Shown here piece by piece: positions 24,454 to 33,992 of a DNA stretch of 64,000 bases; positions within the stretch are counted from its first letter, which is position 1, and each line of letters starts with the position of its first letter. The notes under the pieces are model-generated. The model did not search any database. It was not told the DNA's origin and saw nothing but the letters and a program-made list of their open reading frames with translations. The stretch covers positions 2,108,001 to 2,172,000 of the forward strand of contig CAVRAV010000001.1 of NCBI GenBank assembly GCA_963719165.1, read 5' to 3'. The translations under genes were made by a program, and so were the position numbers. This stretch comes from JAOUEA01 sp963719165. GTDB lineage: Bacteria; Actinomycetota; UBA4738; HRBIN12.

Positions 24454-26301
24454 CTACCGGGCGGTGCCGTGCACGCTGGGGGCCGCCTGCGTGTTGCCGA
24501 GCCAGCTCTGGAACAAGCCCGCGTACACGCCGCCGAGAGCGACCAGCTCCGCGTGCGTGCCCTCCTCCACCAACCGGCCGGCGTCGAACACGAAGACGCG
24601 GTCGGCCTGTTCGGCGGTGGAGAGCCGGTGGGCGATCGTCACCGTGGTCCGCCCCCGCGAGACGCGGCGGAGCGCCTCCGTGATGCGCTGCTCCGTGGCA
24701 GGATCGACCGCGCTGGTGGCCTCGTCGAGGATGAGGAGGCCTGGGTCCCCGATCTGCGCCCGAACGAGCGCGACGAGCTGGCGTTCCCCCACGCTGAGCG
24801 CCTCCCCGCGCTCCCCGGCCGCGGTGTCGAGGCCTGCCGGCAGCGACGCGACCCATCCATCTAGACCCAGCTCCTCGAACGCCGCCTCCACGTCACGGTC
24901 GGAGGCCCCGCCGCCATCGGGGGCCCCGACGCGCCCGAACCGCACGTTCTCACGCACGCTGGCCTCGAACAGGAAGCCGTCCTGGGGGACCATCCGGATG
25001 GCGGAGCGCCGCTCGTGGGGATCCACGTTGCGCAGGTCCACCCCACCCACCGAGATCCGGCCCTGCCTGGGATCGGCGAGGCGGGACATCAGCTTCGCGA
25101 ACGTGGTCTTACCGCACCCCGTCTCGCCCACGATCGCCACGTGGCCGCCGGCGGGAACGGTTAGGGAGATCCCGTGTAGCACCTCGGGGCCGGTTCGATA
25201 GGCATAGCGCACATCCTCCGCGACGATCGAGAGCGCGCCGCCGGGAAGCGGCCCGCCGGGGACGGGCTCAACGATCTCCACCGGAAGGTCGAGCACCGCG
25301 AGGACCTTGCGCCAGCCGGCGATCGCCGTCTGCGTCTCCGCGTACACCTCCGGTAGATCCGTGAACACATGCAGGAAGACGTCGGCGAGGAACAGGAACG
25401 CGGTCACCCGACCGAACGTGAGTCCCCACTTCGGTCCGTACGTGGCCCCCAGGACGATCACGACGGACAGGGCCACGGCGTAGAACACCGAGGACAGGGG
25501 CCAGAGCGTGGCGGCCCGCAGGTGGGTGACGACCTCGGCGCGGTACCGCTCGTCGATGGCCCGCTTCACGCGCCGATCGGTCTGCTCATCCAACCCGTAG
25601 GCACGCACCACGGCCGCGCCCATCACGGACTCCGAAACCTCCGAGAGCATCTCGCCCACGCGGGTGCGGGCCGTGTTGAAGGCGAGGGTCAGCCGGGATT
25701 GCATGGCGCTCACGATGAGCAGCAGGGGGATGACGAGCGCGATCACGGCCAGCGTGAGCTCCCAGGCATAGATCAGCATCAGGATGGTGGCGCCCACCAC
25801 CTGGGCGAACGAGATGATCCACGCGATGCCGCCCCACTCCATGAATTGTTGCAGTGCGTCGACGTCGGCGGTGACGCGCGCGACGAACACCCCCCGCTTC
25901 TCGTCCGACTGCTCGGCGATCGACAGCTCGTGGATGTGCTCGAACGTGCGCACCCGGAGGTTCATCAGGGCCTCCTCGGCGGCACGCACGAGGCGGCGGG
26001 CGGCGGCGCGAGCGGCCACGAACGCGAGGATCACGAGTCCGAGGCCCGTCGCACACAGCGAGTACACGTACGTGGGCCGGAATGAGGGGTCGAACCCGTG
26101 GTCGAAGACCTTCTGGATCAGGATCGGCGTGACGAGCGAGGTGACGGTCACGCCGAGGGAGACGATGACGGTGAAGCCGAGCCCACGCCGCAGCTCGGGG
26201 CTTTCCTTGACCCCGCGACGCAGGACGGCCCAGGCCCCGTTGAGCTCCTGAGGGATGGGAAGGTCGTCGTCGACGGCGAGATCCGGCTGCGCAGCGCTCA
26301 T
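24454..26301 (-). CDS. ABC exporter half-transporter, consensus ATP site
   Basis: 615 aa: an N-terminal six-helix permease domain and a C-terminal ATPase. Walker A GETGCGKTT (392-400), Walker B LLILDE (E527) and H-loop H558 are canonical, but the signature is LSVGE (502-506) instead of LSGGQ. Its start overlaps the end of the partner gene by 4 nt. With that partner it should form a heterodimeric exporter for an unknown lipid, drug or peptide. Confidence 0.88.
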   Translation of the reverse strand: MSAAQPDLAVDDDLPIPQELNGAWAVLRRGVKESPELRRGLGFTVIVSLGVTVTSLVTPILIQKVFDHGFDPSFRPTYVYSLCATGLGLVILAFVAARAAARRLVRAAEEALMNLRVRTFEHIHELSIAEQSDEKRGVFVARVTADVDALQQFMEWGGIAWIISFAQVVGATILMLIYAWELTLAVIALVIPLLLIVSAMQSRLTLAFNTARTRVGEMLSEVSESVMGAAVVRAYGLDEQTDRRVKRAIDERYRAEVVTHLRAATLWPLSSVFYAVALSVVIVLGATYGPKWGLTFGRVTAFLFLADVFLHVFTDLPEVYAETQTAIAGWRKVLAVLDLPVEIVEPVPGGPLPGGALSIVAEDVRYAYRTGPEVLHGISLTVPAGGHVAIVGETGCGKTTFAKLMSRLADPRQGRISVGGVDLRNVDPHERRSAIRMVPQDGFLFEASVRENVRFGRVGAPDGGGASDRDVEAAFEELGLDGWVASLPAGLDTAAGERGEALSVGERQLVALVRAQIGDPGLLILDEATSAVDPATEQRITEALRRVSRGRTTVTIAHRLSTAEQADRVFVFDAGRLVEEGTHAELVALGGVYAGLFQSWLGNTQAAPSVHGTAR

Positions 26302-28073
26302 CGGTCGCCCCGTTCGTACGCGCGGATGATGGCGGCGTAGCCGGGTTGGGTCGAGAGCAGTTCGCGGTGGGTCCCTGTGCCCGCGACCCTCCCGCCCTCC
26401 AGGTAGATCACGCGTTCGGCGAGCCGGATGGTCGAGAGTCGATACGCCACCACGATGAGGGTCGTGGCGGTCTGCGCGCGCAAGGCGCCGAGGACCGCGG
26501 CCTCGATCGAGGGATCCACCGCCGACGTGGCGTCGTCGAGGATCAGGACGCGCGGCCGGCGCACGACCGCACGGGCGAGCGCAACACGCTGGCGCTCCCC
26601 GCCCGAGAGCGTGTAGCCGCGTTCGCCGATGACCGTGGCGTAGCGGTTGGGGAGCGCCTCGATGAATCGGGCCGCCGAAGCGATGCGGGCGGCCTCACTC
26701 ACGGCCTGCGGATCGGCGCCGGAGTCGAGGGAGATGTTGTCCTCGACCGTGGTGGCGAACAGGAAGCTCTCTTGGAACACGATGGCGGCGGCCTCGCGCA
26801 GCGACGCGGGATCCACCTCCCGCAGGTCGACGCCTCCGATCGACACCGAGCCCGAATCTGGATCGGCGAGCCGAACGAGCAGGTGTGCGAGCGTGCTCTT
26901 GCCAACGCCGGTCGGTCCGACGATCGCGACCGATTCGCCGGCCTCCACGTCGAAGGACACGCCGTTCAGGATCGGCAGACCGTCGTAGAGCAGGCGCAGG
27001 TCCCGGGCCTGCAGCCCGAGGCCGCCGGCGGGGAGGGGCCGCGGGCTCGCGGGCGGCGCCACGGTGATCCGTTCCGCGAAGACCTCCTCCAACCGGTCCC
27101 AGCTCACGACGGCGCGAGGGAGCTCGGCCAAGATCCAGCCGATGAAGCGCATCGGCCACGACAGCAGGCCGAACAGCGCGATGAACCCGATCAGCTCGCC
27201 GAGTGTCACGGCACCCGAGTTCACGCGGGTGGCGCCCACCGCCAGCAGCAGGGTCGTGGCGAGCGCGGGCAGCGCGTCGAGCCCCGCCTCGAACGTGGCC
27301 CGGACGTAGCCGCCCTTCACCCGTTCGTCTCGAAGGCCTCGCGCCTGGGTCCTCAGGCGGTCGGTCTCGGCGGCCTCGCGTCCGAGCGTCTTGACCACCA
27401 GCGCGCCGTCGATCGATTCGTGCGCGACCGCCGAAACGTCGCCGATCTTCTCCTGGGCTCGCCGGGCGGGCTCTTCCATCCGCTTGGCGAAGCTGCGATT
27501 CATCAGCGCGAGCGTGGGGAAGAGCAGCACCCCGATCAACGCGAGCCAGACATCCGTGCGGAACATGGACACGAGGGCGAGCGCCACCAACAAGATCACG
27601 CCGATCGCGAACGGCACCGGCCAGAACACGTCGACCGCGGCCTTCACGTCGGCCTCCATGTGCGCGAGCAACTCTCCGGTCGGGGTTTCGCGGTGGTACT
27701 GCAGGGCGAGGTCGCGATAGCGATCGGAGATCCGCGAACGCAGCGTCGCCATCACGCGCTCGCCCGCGACGCCGCTGTAGTAGCGGCGGATCATGATGCC
27801 GAGCGCCCGCAGGCAGCCGAACGTCATGATGGAGATCACCGCGATCCAGATCGCGCGGGGCGGGGCGCCTCCGGAGAACGCGGGCTGCAGGACGTCGTCG
27901 GTGGCGCGGCCGAGGGCGACGGTCAGCAGGAGCGAGGAGACCGCGAACAACGCCGCCCCGGCCACGGAGGCCGCGAACGGACGCGGGTGCAGCTTGACGT
28001 AGGCCCCGACGAGCCGCATGCCGCGGCCGAACAGGCCCTGGCGTTGCTCGGTTCGCGCGATCGCAGCGTCCAA
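26298..28073 (-). CDS. ABC exporter half-transporter, degenerate ATP site
   Basis: 591 aa: permease plus ATPase. Walker A GPTGVGKST (386-394) and signature LSGGE (489-493) are good, but the catalytic glutamate is Asp514 (ILDDATSAVD) and the H-loop histidine is Tyr544 (VVAYRLSTI). This complements the partner's poor signature, as in known heterodimeric exporters with one inactive site. TTG start is the only in-frame option near a GGAGCGGGG site; a later start is possible. Confidence 0.87.
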   Translation of the reverse strand: MDAAIARTEQRQGLFGRGMRLVGAYVKLHPRPFAASVAGAALFAVSSLLLTVALGRATDDVLQPAFSGGAPPRAIWIAVISIMTFGCLRALGIMIRRYYSGVAGERVMATLRSRISDRYRDLALQYHRETPTGELLAHMEADVKAAVDVFWPVPFAIGVILLVALALVSMFRTDVWLALIGVLLFPTLALMNRSFAKRMEEPARRAQEKIGDVSAVAHESIDGALVVKTLGREAAETDRLRTQARGLRDERVKGGYVRATFEAGLDALPALATTLLLAVGATRVNSGAVTLGELIGFIALFGLLSWPMRFIGWILAELPRAVVSWDRLEEVFAERITVAPPASPRPLPAGGLGLQARDLRLLYDGLPILNGVSFDVEAGESVAIVGPTGVGKSTLAHLLVRLADPDSGSVSIGGVDLREVDPASLREAAAIVFQESFLFATTVEDNISLDSGADPQAVSEAARIASAARFIEALPNRYATVIGERGYTLSGGERQRVALARAVVRRPRVLILDDATSAVDPSIEAAVLGALRAQTATTLIVVAYRLSTIRLAERVIYLEGGRVAGTGTHRELLSTQPGYAAIIRAYERGDR

Positions 28074-28171
28074 CTGATCCCCCGCTCCATGTCCCCTCGC
28101 ATGGTACGCACCGCGCGGCGATCCTCAACTGCGGGTTGAGCGGGCAGCACCCCGCTGACATGATGCGGGCC

Positions 28172-29896
28172 ATGACCGGATCGCGGCCCTGGCACGCCAA
28201 GTACCCCGAGGAAGTCCCACTCTCCTTGGAGCCCTACCCGGAGGAATCCGTGTTCGCCCTGCTGGAGCAGGCGACCGCCGAGTTCGCCGAACGACCTGCC
28301 CTGGCCTTCTTCGGCCGGCACCTGTCCTACCGGGCCCTGATGAAGGAGGTGGAGCGCTTCAGCGCGGTCCTCGTGGGGCTGGGCGTGGCCAAGGGTGACC
28401 GGGTGGGGCTCCTGCTGCCGAACTGCCCCGAGTACGTGATCGCGTGGTTCGCGTGCCAGCGCCTTGGGGCGGTGGCCGTTGGGAACAACCCGCTGTACAC
28501 GGAACGCGAGCTGGCGCACCAGGTGGCGGATTCCGGCGCCAGGGTGATGGTGGTCCTGGATCAGGTGTACGCGCGGTTCGGTGCCATCCGCGACGCGGCG
28601 GGGGTGCAGGAGGTCATCGCCACCCGCCTGAACCACTACATGCCTTGGTACCTGCGTCCCCTGGCCCCCCTGAAGTTCAGGAAGGATGCCAAGGCTCACG
28701 GCACCCCGTTGCCCTTCATCCCCACGGGCGATCGCGTGCGGTGGTGGCACGACCTGATGAAGGCCGCGGGGCCGGCGCCCCCACCCGCCCCCGTGGACGA
28801 CCCCGCCGGTGAGATATCGGCGTTGGTGTACACGGGCGGAACGACGGGGCTGTCCAAGGGCGCCATGCTCAGCCATCGCAACCTCGTGGCGAACGCCCGG
28901 CAGGCGGCGGCGTGGTTCAACGTGGTGCGCCGTGGTGAAGACGGCGTGCTCGCATCCCTGCCGTTCTTCCATTCGTTCGGAACGCTGGCCATGAACTTCT
29001 GCATCACCAAGGCGGCAAAGCTGGTGCTCGTTCCCCGCTTCGACATCGACCTCGTGCTGAAGGCCATCGCGAAGGAGAAGCCGACGTTGTTCCCGGGCGT
29101 GCCCCGGATGTACATCGCCCTGAATCAGAACCCGGACACGCCCAAGTACGACCTGGGCGCGCTCAAGGCCTGCGTCTCCGGGGCGGCCCCGTTGCCGATG
29201 GCCGTGGCCCAGGAGTTCGAGAGGATCACGGGCGGCGCCAAGGTCGTGGAGGGCTACGGGCTGACGGAATGCTCGCCCGTGACGCACGCGAACCCGCTGA
29301 CCGGGGAGCGTCGCGAGGGATCGATCGGGATGCCGCTGCCCGACACCGACGTCCGCTTGATCGACCTGGAGGACCCCGATCGCACGGTGCCCCAGGGCGA
29401 ACGCGGCGAGCTGTGCGTCAGGGGCCCCCAGGTGATGCTCGGGTACTGGAACAAGCCGGAGGAAACCGCCTTGGTGATCCGCAACGGCTGGTTCCACACG
29501 GGGGACGTCGCCGTCATGGACCCGGACGGCTACTTCCGCATCGTGGACCGGATCAAGGACATGGTCATCGTCTCGGGGTTCAACGTGTATCCCACCGAGA
29601 TCGAGGCGGTGCTGTATCAACATCCGAAGGTGACGAAGTGCGCGGTGGTGGGCGTGCCCGACGACACGACCGGCGAGCGCATCAAGGCGTTCATCGTGCT
29701 GAAGGAGGGCGCGAGCGCCACTGCCCAGGAGATCACGTCCTGGTGCCGCGATCCCGAGCAAGGCCTGACGGGCTACCGCGTGCCAAAGGACATCGAGTTC
29801 CGGGCGTCGCTCCCGGAGACGCTCATCGGCAAGGTGCTGCGGCGGGCCTTGCAGGACGAGGAGCGCAAGAAGGCGCAGGCGGCGGCGCCCGGGTAG
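28172..29896 (+). CDS. Long-chain fatty-acid/acyl-CoA ligase (FadD-like)
   Basis: 574-aa ANL-superfamily adenylating enzyme. Visible motifs are the P-loop YTGGTTGLSKGAMLSH, YGLTECSPV, GWFHTGDVAVMDPDGYF, DRIKDMVIVSGFNVYP and the C-terminal catalytic Lys region (LIGKVLRR). It should activate a fatty or aromatic acid to its CoA thioester. ATG 28172 gives the usual MTGSRPW start; ATG 28160/28163 and TTG 28136 are alternatives. It is divergent from the exporter genes. Confidence 0.9.
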   Translation: MTGSRPWHAKYPEEVPLSLEPYPEESVFALLEQATAEFAERPALAFFGRHLSYRALMKEVERFSAVLVGLGVAKGDRVGLLLPNCPEYVIAWFACQRLGAVAVGNNPLYTERELAHQVADSGARVMVVLDQVYARFGAIRDAAGVQEVIATRLNHYMPWYLRPLAPLKFRKDAKAHGTPLPFIPTGDRVRWWHDLMKAAGPAPPPAPVDDPAGEISALVYTGGTTGLSKGAMLSHRNLVANARQAAAWFNVVRRGEDGVLASLPFFHSFGTLAMNFCITKAAKLVLVPRFDIDLVLKAIAKEKPTLFPGVPRMYIALNQNPDTPKYDLGALKACVSGAAPLPMAVAQEFERITGGAKVVEGYGLTECSPVTHANPLTGERREGSIGMPLPDTDVRLIDLEDPDRTVPQGERGELCVRGPQVMLGYWNKPEETALVIRNGWFHTGDVAVMDPDGYFRIVDRIKDMVIVSGFNVYPTEIEAVLYQHPKVTKCAVVGVPDDTTGERIKAFIVLKEGASATAQEITSWCRDPEQGLTGYRVPKDIEFRASLPETLIGKVLRRALQDEERKKAQAAAPG

Positions 29897-29905
29897 CCTC
29901 GGTCG

Positions 29906-30451
29906 GTGGAGATCGACTGGCGACTCGACGAGCACCTGCGCATCCGCTCGCTCACGCCTCAGGACGCCGAGGCGGTCTTTGAGCTCGTCGATTCGAATCG
30001 AGACCGTCTCAGACCCTGGATGCCGTGGGAGCCCACCACCCGGGGGCCCGCCGACACCAGGGCGTTCATCGAAGGGTCGCGTCGGTCCTCGACCGACTCC
30101 GACGCCAACGGCTTGCTGGTGGACGGAACGATCGTGGGAACGATGGGGCTCAGGGTGGATGCCCTCGCGAACGCGGGCGAGATCGGGTTCTGGATCGCGG
30201 CCGACCACGAAGGGCGTGGCATCGTCACGCGGGCCGCGGAACGCTTCCTCGCGTTCTCGTTCGACGAGCTGGGGCTGCACCGGGTGAGCCTCCTCGCCGC
30301 CGTGAGCAACGCCCGCAGCCGCGCCGTGGCCGGTCGACTCGGCATGCACGAGGAGGGCATCCTCCGCGGGGCGGAACGCGTTCACGACGGGTACCACGAT
30401 CTCGTCGTGCACGCGATCCTCGAACTCGAGTGGAGGGCGCGGAACGCCTAG
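29906..30451 (+). CDS. RimJ/RimL-type GNAT acetyltransferase
   Basis: 181-aa GNAT enzyme: RLDEHLRIRSLTPQDAEAVF, GEIGFWIAADHEGRGIVTRA (acetyl-CoA loop) and HRVSLLAAVSNARSRAVAGR with a final EGILRGAERVHDGYHDLVVH match the RimL/RimJ group. The substrate (ribosomal N-terminus or small amine) is unknown. TAGCCT lies 6 nt before GTG and shares its TAG with the fadD-like stop codon. The 3' end overlaps the convergent flippase-like gene by 4 nt. Confidence 0.88.
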   Translation: MEIDWRLDEHLRIRSLTPQDAEAVFELVDSNRDRLRPWMPWEPTTRGPADTRAFIEGSRRSSTDSDANGLLVDGTIVGTMGLRVDALANAGEIGFWIAADHEGRGIVTRAAERFLAFSFDELGLHRVSLLAAVSNARSRAVAGRLGMHEEGILRGAERVHDGYHDLVVHAILELEWRARNA

Positions 30452-31527
30452 CCGGGCTCAGCGACCGCCGGCTCCTCTCGCCCGCGATACCGGCGCCGAT
30501 GCAGGTACGCCGCTAAGCCCCCGATGGGCAGCGGCAACCAGTAGGACACGAGCCGATACGCGAGGACGGCGAGGGCGGCCCGTCCACCCCCCACACCCGC
30601 CACCACGAGCAGCCCGGCGAGCCCGGCCTCCACGAAGCCGAGGCCGCCCGGCGTGATCGGGATCATCGCGAGGACCATGGACGCGGTGTAGGCAAGTAGC
30701 ACGAGCGATGCCCGGGGCCGCGATCCCACCGCCGCGATCGCCGCCAACAGCGCCAGGTAGTCGAAGAGCCAGTTCCCCAGCGCGAACAGCAGGGCCTTCC
30801 ACCACGCCTCCTCGAGGGTGTCGTGGATCACGTTGCGCTCGCTCACCAGGAGGTCGGGAAGGCCCGTTGCGGGCGCCCGCTTGCGCAGCAGTCGGTTGCG
30901 GGCCCACTGGAGCGCCCTGCCGGTCGCGCGCAGCGCCCGCTCGTTCGTGAACAGCACCCAGCCGGCGGCGAATCCCACGACGAAGACGAACCCTCCCAAC
31001 AAGGCGGCCGACAACAGGGCCGACGGGATCTGCCGTCCGAAGAGCGCGGCCGGGACCGAGAGCAGGGGGAGGGCGAAGAGCGACCCCGTGCTGATCAGCG
31101 AGGCCGTGGTGAGCCCCGCGCCCACTCGCGCCGCGGGGATGCCGCCGTCGGTGAGCATCTTGAACTGGGTGGCGCCACCCGCCGCCGCGCCGCCCGGAAC
31201 GACCTTGCTCACCGCGTTCCCGGCCATCTGCGCCGTGGCGATCGCGAACCACCGATCCGTGGACAGCGACAGCCGTTGCAATCCCCACGCGCACGCGAAG
31301 CTCGCCGCCTCGAGCGCCACCATCACGGGGTACCAAACGGGGTTCAGCGTGAGCAACTGGGGCCAGGAACGGAAGACTGCGATCAGGCCGGGCCACAGGA
31401 TGTACAGCGTGAACAACGTGATGGCCAGGAAGATCAGCCGTATCACGATCGCCCGGCGCAAGCTTCGCGCAGGCTTGCCCAGCCTCGCAGCCTGGACGGC
31501 CGCGACCGGGAGGTCGTCGTCGCTCAC
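30448..31527 (-). CDS. Flippase-like/lysylphosphatidylglycerol-synthase membrane domain protein
   Basis: 359 aa with about eight membrane segments and no catalytic lysyl-transferase domain. The UPF0104/LPG_synthase_TM hallmarks AGNAVSKVVPGGAAAGGA and the IPITPGGLGFVEAGLAGLLV segment are clear. Likely role is lipid or polyprenyl-lipid translocation, by family analogy. TAGGGT 7 nt before GTG suggests a leaderless start. Confidence 0.85.
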   Translation of the reverse strand: MSDDDLPVAAVQAARLGKPARSLRRAIVIRLIFLAITLFTLYILWPGLIAVFRSWPQLLTLNPVWYPVMVALEAASFACAWGLQRLSLSTDRWFAIATAQMAGNAVSKVVPGGAAAGGATQFKMLTDGGIPAARVGAGLTTASLISTGSLFALPLLSVPAALFGRQIPSALLSAALLGGFVFVVGFAAGWVLFTNERALRATGRALQWARNRLLRKRAPATGLPDLLVSERNVIHDTLEEAWWKALLFALGNWLFDYLALLAAIAAVGSRPRASLVLLAYTASMVLAMIPITPGGLGFVEAGLAGLLVVAGVGGGRAALAVLAYRLVSYWLPLPIGGLAAYLHRRRYRGREEPAVAEPG

Positions 31528-31575
31528 CTGGAGAACCCTACCGCCGCACGCGGCGAAGCCCCGCGCCGCCGGCGA

Positions 31576-32441
31576 TCAGACCGTGTCCAGCTCCCGCGCG
31601 ATGCCGAGCACCGTCCGGCGTTCCGCATCGGTGAGTCCGCGCAGCGGGGGGCGCACGTCTGCCGTGGGCAGCACGTCGCGCGACACCAGCACCTCCTTCA
31701 AGGCCGCATGGAAGGGGATGCCCCCGAGGCGCTCCCGCAGGCTCGCGACCGCGTCGTGGGCCCCGCGGTCGAGCTCGTGCACGAGGCGTGCCACGATCCC
31801 GGGGAACGCCGCCGCGAGCCCGCTGACGCTCCCGATGGCGCCGGCCTCTATCCCGGCGATCGCCAGGGGCTCCTGTCCGACGAAGACGTCGAGCCCCAGG
31901 CCGAGGTAGGGCGCCACCGCCTCGAACGGTGCGTCGGACACCTTCATGCCGGCGAGGTTGGGGGCGAGGTCCTTCACCCGGAGCACCACGGCGGGGGGAT
32001 CGCGTAGCCGCTTCGCCCCGCGAACTCGTAGACGTAGAACGGCGTCGGATCGCAGGCGTTCGCGGCCGCCACGAGGTGCCGGGTGAGCTCCTCGTCGTCG
32101 AGGGGGAAGTACGGCGGGGCGATCACGGCCACCGCGTCGGCGCCCGCGGCCGCGGCGTGCGCCGCCAGGTTCACGGTATCGGCCGTGCTCTGCGCTCCTG
32201 CGTGCACCGCGACCCGGAAGTCGTTGGGCCGGTTGTCCACGAAGAACTCCGTGACCGTGCGTCGCTCCGCCACACTCAGCAGCACCCCTTCACCGGTGGT
32301 TCCGCCCGCCAGCACGCCGTCGATGCCGCCGGCGACGAGGAACGCCGTGAGTCCCTCGAACGCCATCGTGTCGAGGGTGCGCCCGCCGTCCTTGAGCGGC
32401 GTCACGCTTGCCGCGATGGCCCCGCGCAGCGGCCCCGTCAC
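31576..32441 (-). pseudogene. DHDPS/N-acetylneuraminate-lyase family aldolase, frameshifted
   Basis: Two frames together make one 288-aa class I aldolase. The first carries PLRGAIAASVTPLKDGG, AGGTTGEGVLLSVAERR, APPYFPLDDEELTRH and YVYEFAGRSGYAIP. The second carries VVLRVKDLAPNLAGMKVSD with the Schiff-base Lys. They join if one C is restored in the six-base run at 31993-31998 (GYAIPPAVVLR). The GTG start overlaps the stop of proline dehydrogenase (GTGTGA). Its partner suggests a role in proline/hydroxyproline breakdown, not lysine synthesis; that is inference. An assembly error is as likely as a true mutation. Confidence 0.75.
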
Positions 32442-33358
32442 ACCAGGTTCCGCAAGGCGAGGAGGGTGTTGGGGACCGGCCGCTCCGCGATCCGCCGCAT
32501 GAACCATGGGTACCAGTGGTCGCCGTAGGAGATCAACGTGCGGACGGTGTATCCCTCTCGAGCCAGGCGGCGTTGGTCCTGCGCACGGATGCCGTAAAGC
32601 ATCGCGATCTCGACACGGCGATAGGCGTCCTCGCCCAACGCCTCCGCGACGCGAGCGATGAGGTTGGCGTCGTGGGTGCCCAGCACGATCCGCCGCCCCC
32701 GAGCCTCGGCGTCGTTCGCGAGGTGCCTGACGATGCGCGTGTACGCCTCATCGATCACGCGTTTGTCGGTGAAGGCCAGCTCGGGCGGTTCGCGATAGGC
32801 GCCCTTGACGAGGCGGATCGAGGGCCGCAGAGGCAGCAGCCGCTGCACGTCGCCCCATGTCCGTTTCAGATACGCCTGCAGGCACAGACCCACGTCGTGT
32901 CCTTCCCGCAGCAGGCCTTCGTACAGCGCGACGGTCGCCCCGACGTACGCGGTCGACTCCATGTCGATCCACAGCGTGCGCCCCAACGCGGCCGAGCGCT
33001 CCGCGAGGCGCACGACCTGCATCCGGGTGTGCTCGGGGTCGAGATCGAACCCGAGCTGCGTGAGCTTCACGGAGACCTCCGCGTCGATGCCCAGTTCCTC
33101 GACACGATCCAGCAGCCGCAGGTACTCGCCCGCCGCCGCGGTCGCCTGCCCGAGATCCGTGACGTTCTCCCCGAGCGCGGTGAACGTCGCCCCGAGGCCG
33201 TCCGTGGCGAGGCGCTGGGCCGCCGCGAGCGCGTCCTCGGGGTCCGGGCCAGGCATGAACTTCTCGACGGTCGATCGCACGAAGCGGAAGCGCGGGAGAC
33301 GCTCGCGCAAGGTCGCGTTCCCCGAGGCCCAAAGGATCGTTTCTCGCAGCGGGTCCAT
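32438..33358 (-). CDS. Proline dehydrogenase
   Basis: 306-aa monofunctional PRODH, a FAD-dependent TIM barrel oxidising proline to pyrroline-5-carboxylate. Motifs: VSVKLTQLGFDLD, DMESTAYVGATVALYEGLL, CLQAYLKRT, RLVKGAYREPPE, GTHDANLIARV and the C-terminal RRIAERP. The ATG at 33358 has TAGGCT 8 nt upstream and no Shine-Dalgarno; longer upstream frames are unsupported. No P5C dehydrogenase gene is in the window. Confidence 0.9.
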   Translation of the reverse strand: MDPLRETILWASGNATLRERLPRFRFVRSTVEKFMPGPDPEDALAAAQRLATDGLGATFTALGENVTDLGQATAAAGEYLRLLDRVEELGIDAEVSVKLTQLGFDLDPEHTRMQVVRLAERSAALGRTLWIDMESTAYVGATVALYEGLLREGHDVGLCLQAYLKRTWGDVQRLLPLRPSIRLVKGAYREPPELAFTDKRVIDEAYTRIVRHLANDAEARGRRIVLGTHDANLIARVAEALGEDAYRRVEIAMLYGIRAQDQRRLAREGYTVRTLISYGDHWYPWFMRRIAERPVPNTLLALRNLV

Positions 33359-33380
33359 GCGGGGCGAGCCTACCGGATGC

Positions 33381-33917
33381 TCACGGAGCGTCTGCCGCGA
33401 TGGCCTGCACCAGCTCGCGACAGAACGCGGGGATATCTTCCACGACGCGGCCCCACACGATGTTGCCGTCACGGAAGGCGGGCTCGTCGACCCACGTGGC
33501 GCCCGCGTTGACGAGGTCGTCCTTGATGCCGAGGCTGCCGGTCGCCCGTGCCCCCGACACGATCCGAGCGGAGATGCCCACGAGTCCCGCGTGGCAGATC
33601 AGGCCGACGATCTTGCCGCGCTCGTGGACGCGCTTGACGAGGCTCGTCACGGAGGCTTCGCGCCGGAGCTTGTCGGGCGCCCATCCGCCGGGCACGACCA
33701 CCGCGTCGAGGTCCTCGGCGTCGACCTCGTCGATCGCGACGTCGGCCTCGGCCACGAGGCCGTTCTTGCCCGTCACCGGCGTCTTCGGTCGCCGACCGGC
33801 GACGGTGACCACAGCGCCCTCTTCGCGCAATCGCATCACGGTGACCCAGAACTCCAGGTCCTCGAATCCCTCCTCGAGCAACACCACCACAACGCGACCA
33901 TCCAACCGACCGGTCAT
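33381..33917 (-). CDS. DJ-1/PfpI family protein
   Basis: 178 aa. The DJ-1/PfpI fold is shown by VVVLLEEGFEDLEFWVTVMR, VVVPGGWAPDKLRR and the nucleophile elbow GLICHAGLV (Cys108-His109). Members are glyoxalases, deglycase-like or chaperone-like proteins. GGAGGTGAGAG precedes ATG 33917; ATG 33950 adds 11 residues. TAGGAT just upstream could be the -10. Confidence 0.85.
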   Translation of the reverse strand: MTGRLDGRVVVVLLEEGFEDLEFWVTVMRLREEGAVVTVAGRRPKTPVTGKNGLVAEADVAIDEVDAEDLDAVVVPGGWAPDKLRREASVTSLVKRVHERGKIVGLICHAGLVGISARIVSGARATGSLGIKDDLVNAGATWVDEPAFRDGNIVWGRVVEDIPAFCRELVQAIAADAP

Positions 33918-33992
33918 GCCGCTCTCACCTCCGGGCTCGGGTGTGTCCATCCTACGGGCCGCGACCGGGCGGGGGGCTCGCTCTGGCCGGTC

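Noticed and set aside
27923..30412. Long minus-strand frame opposite the acyl-CoA ligase
   Set aside because: Antisense shadow; the ligase motifs on the + strand are unambiguous.
31993..31998. Programmed frameshift in the DHDPS-family gene
   Set aside because: No slippery heptamer with a downstream pseudoknot or internal Shine-Dalgarno is evident; a missing C in a homopolymer is simpler.
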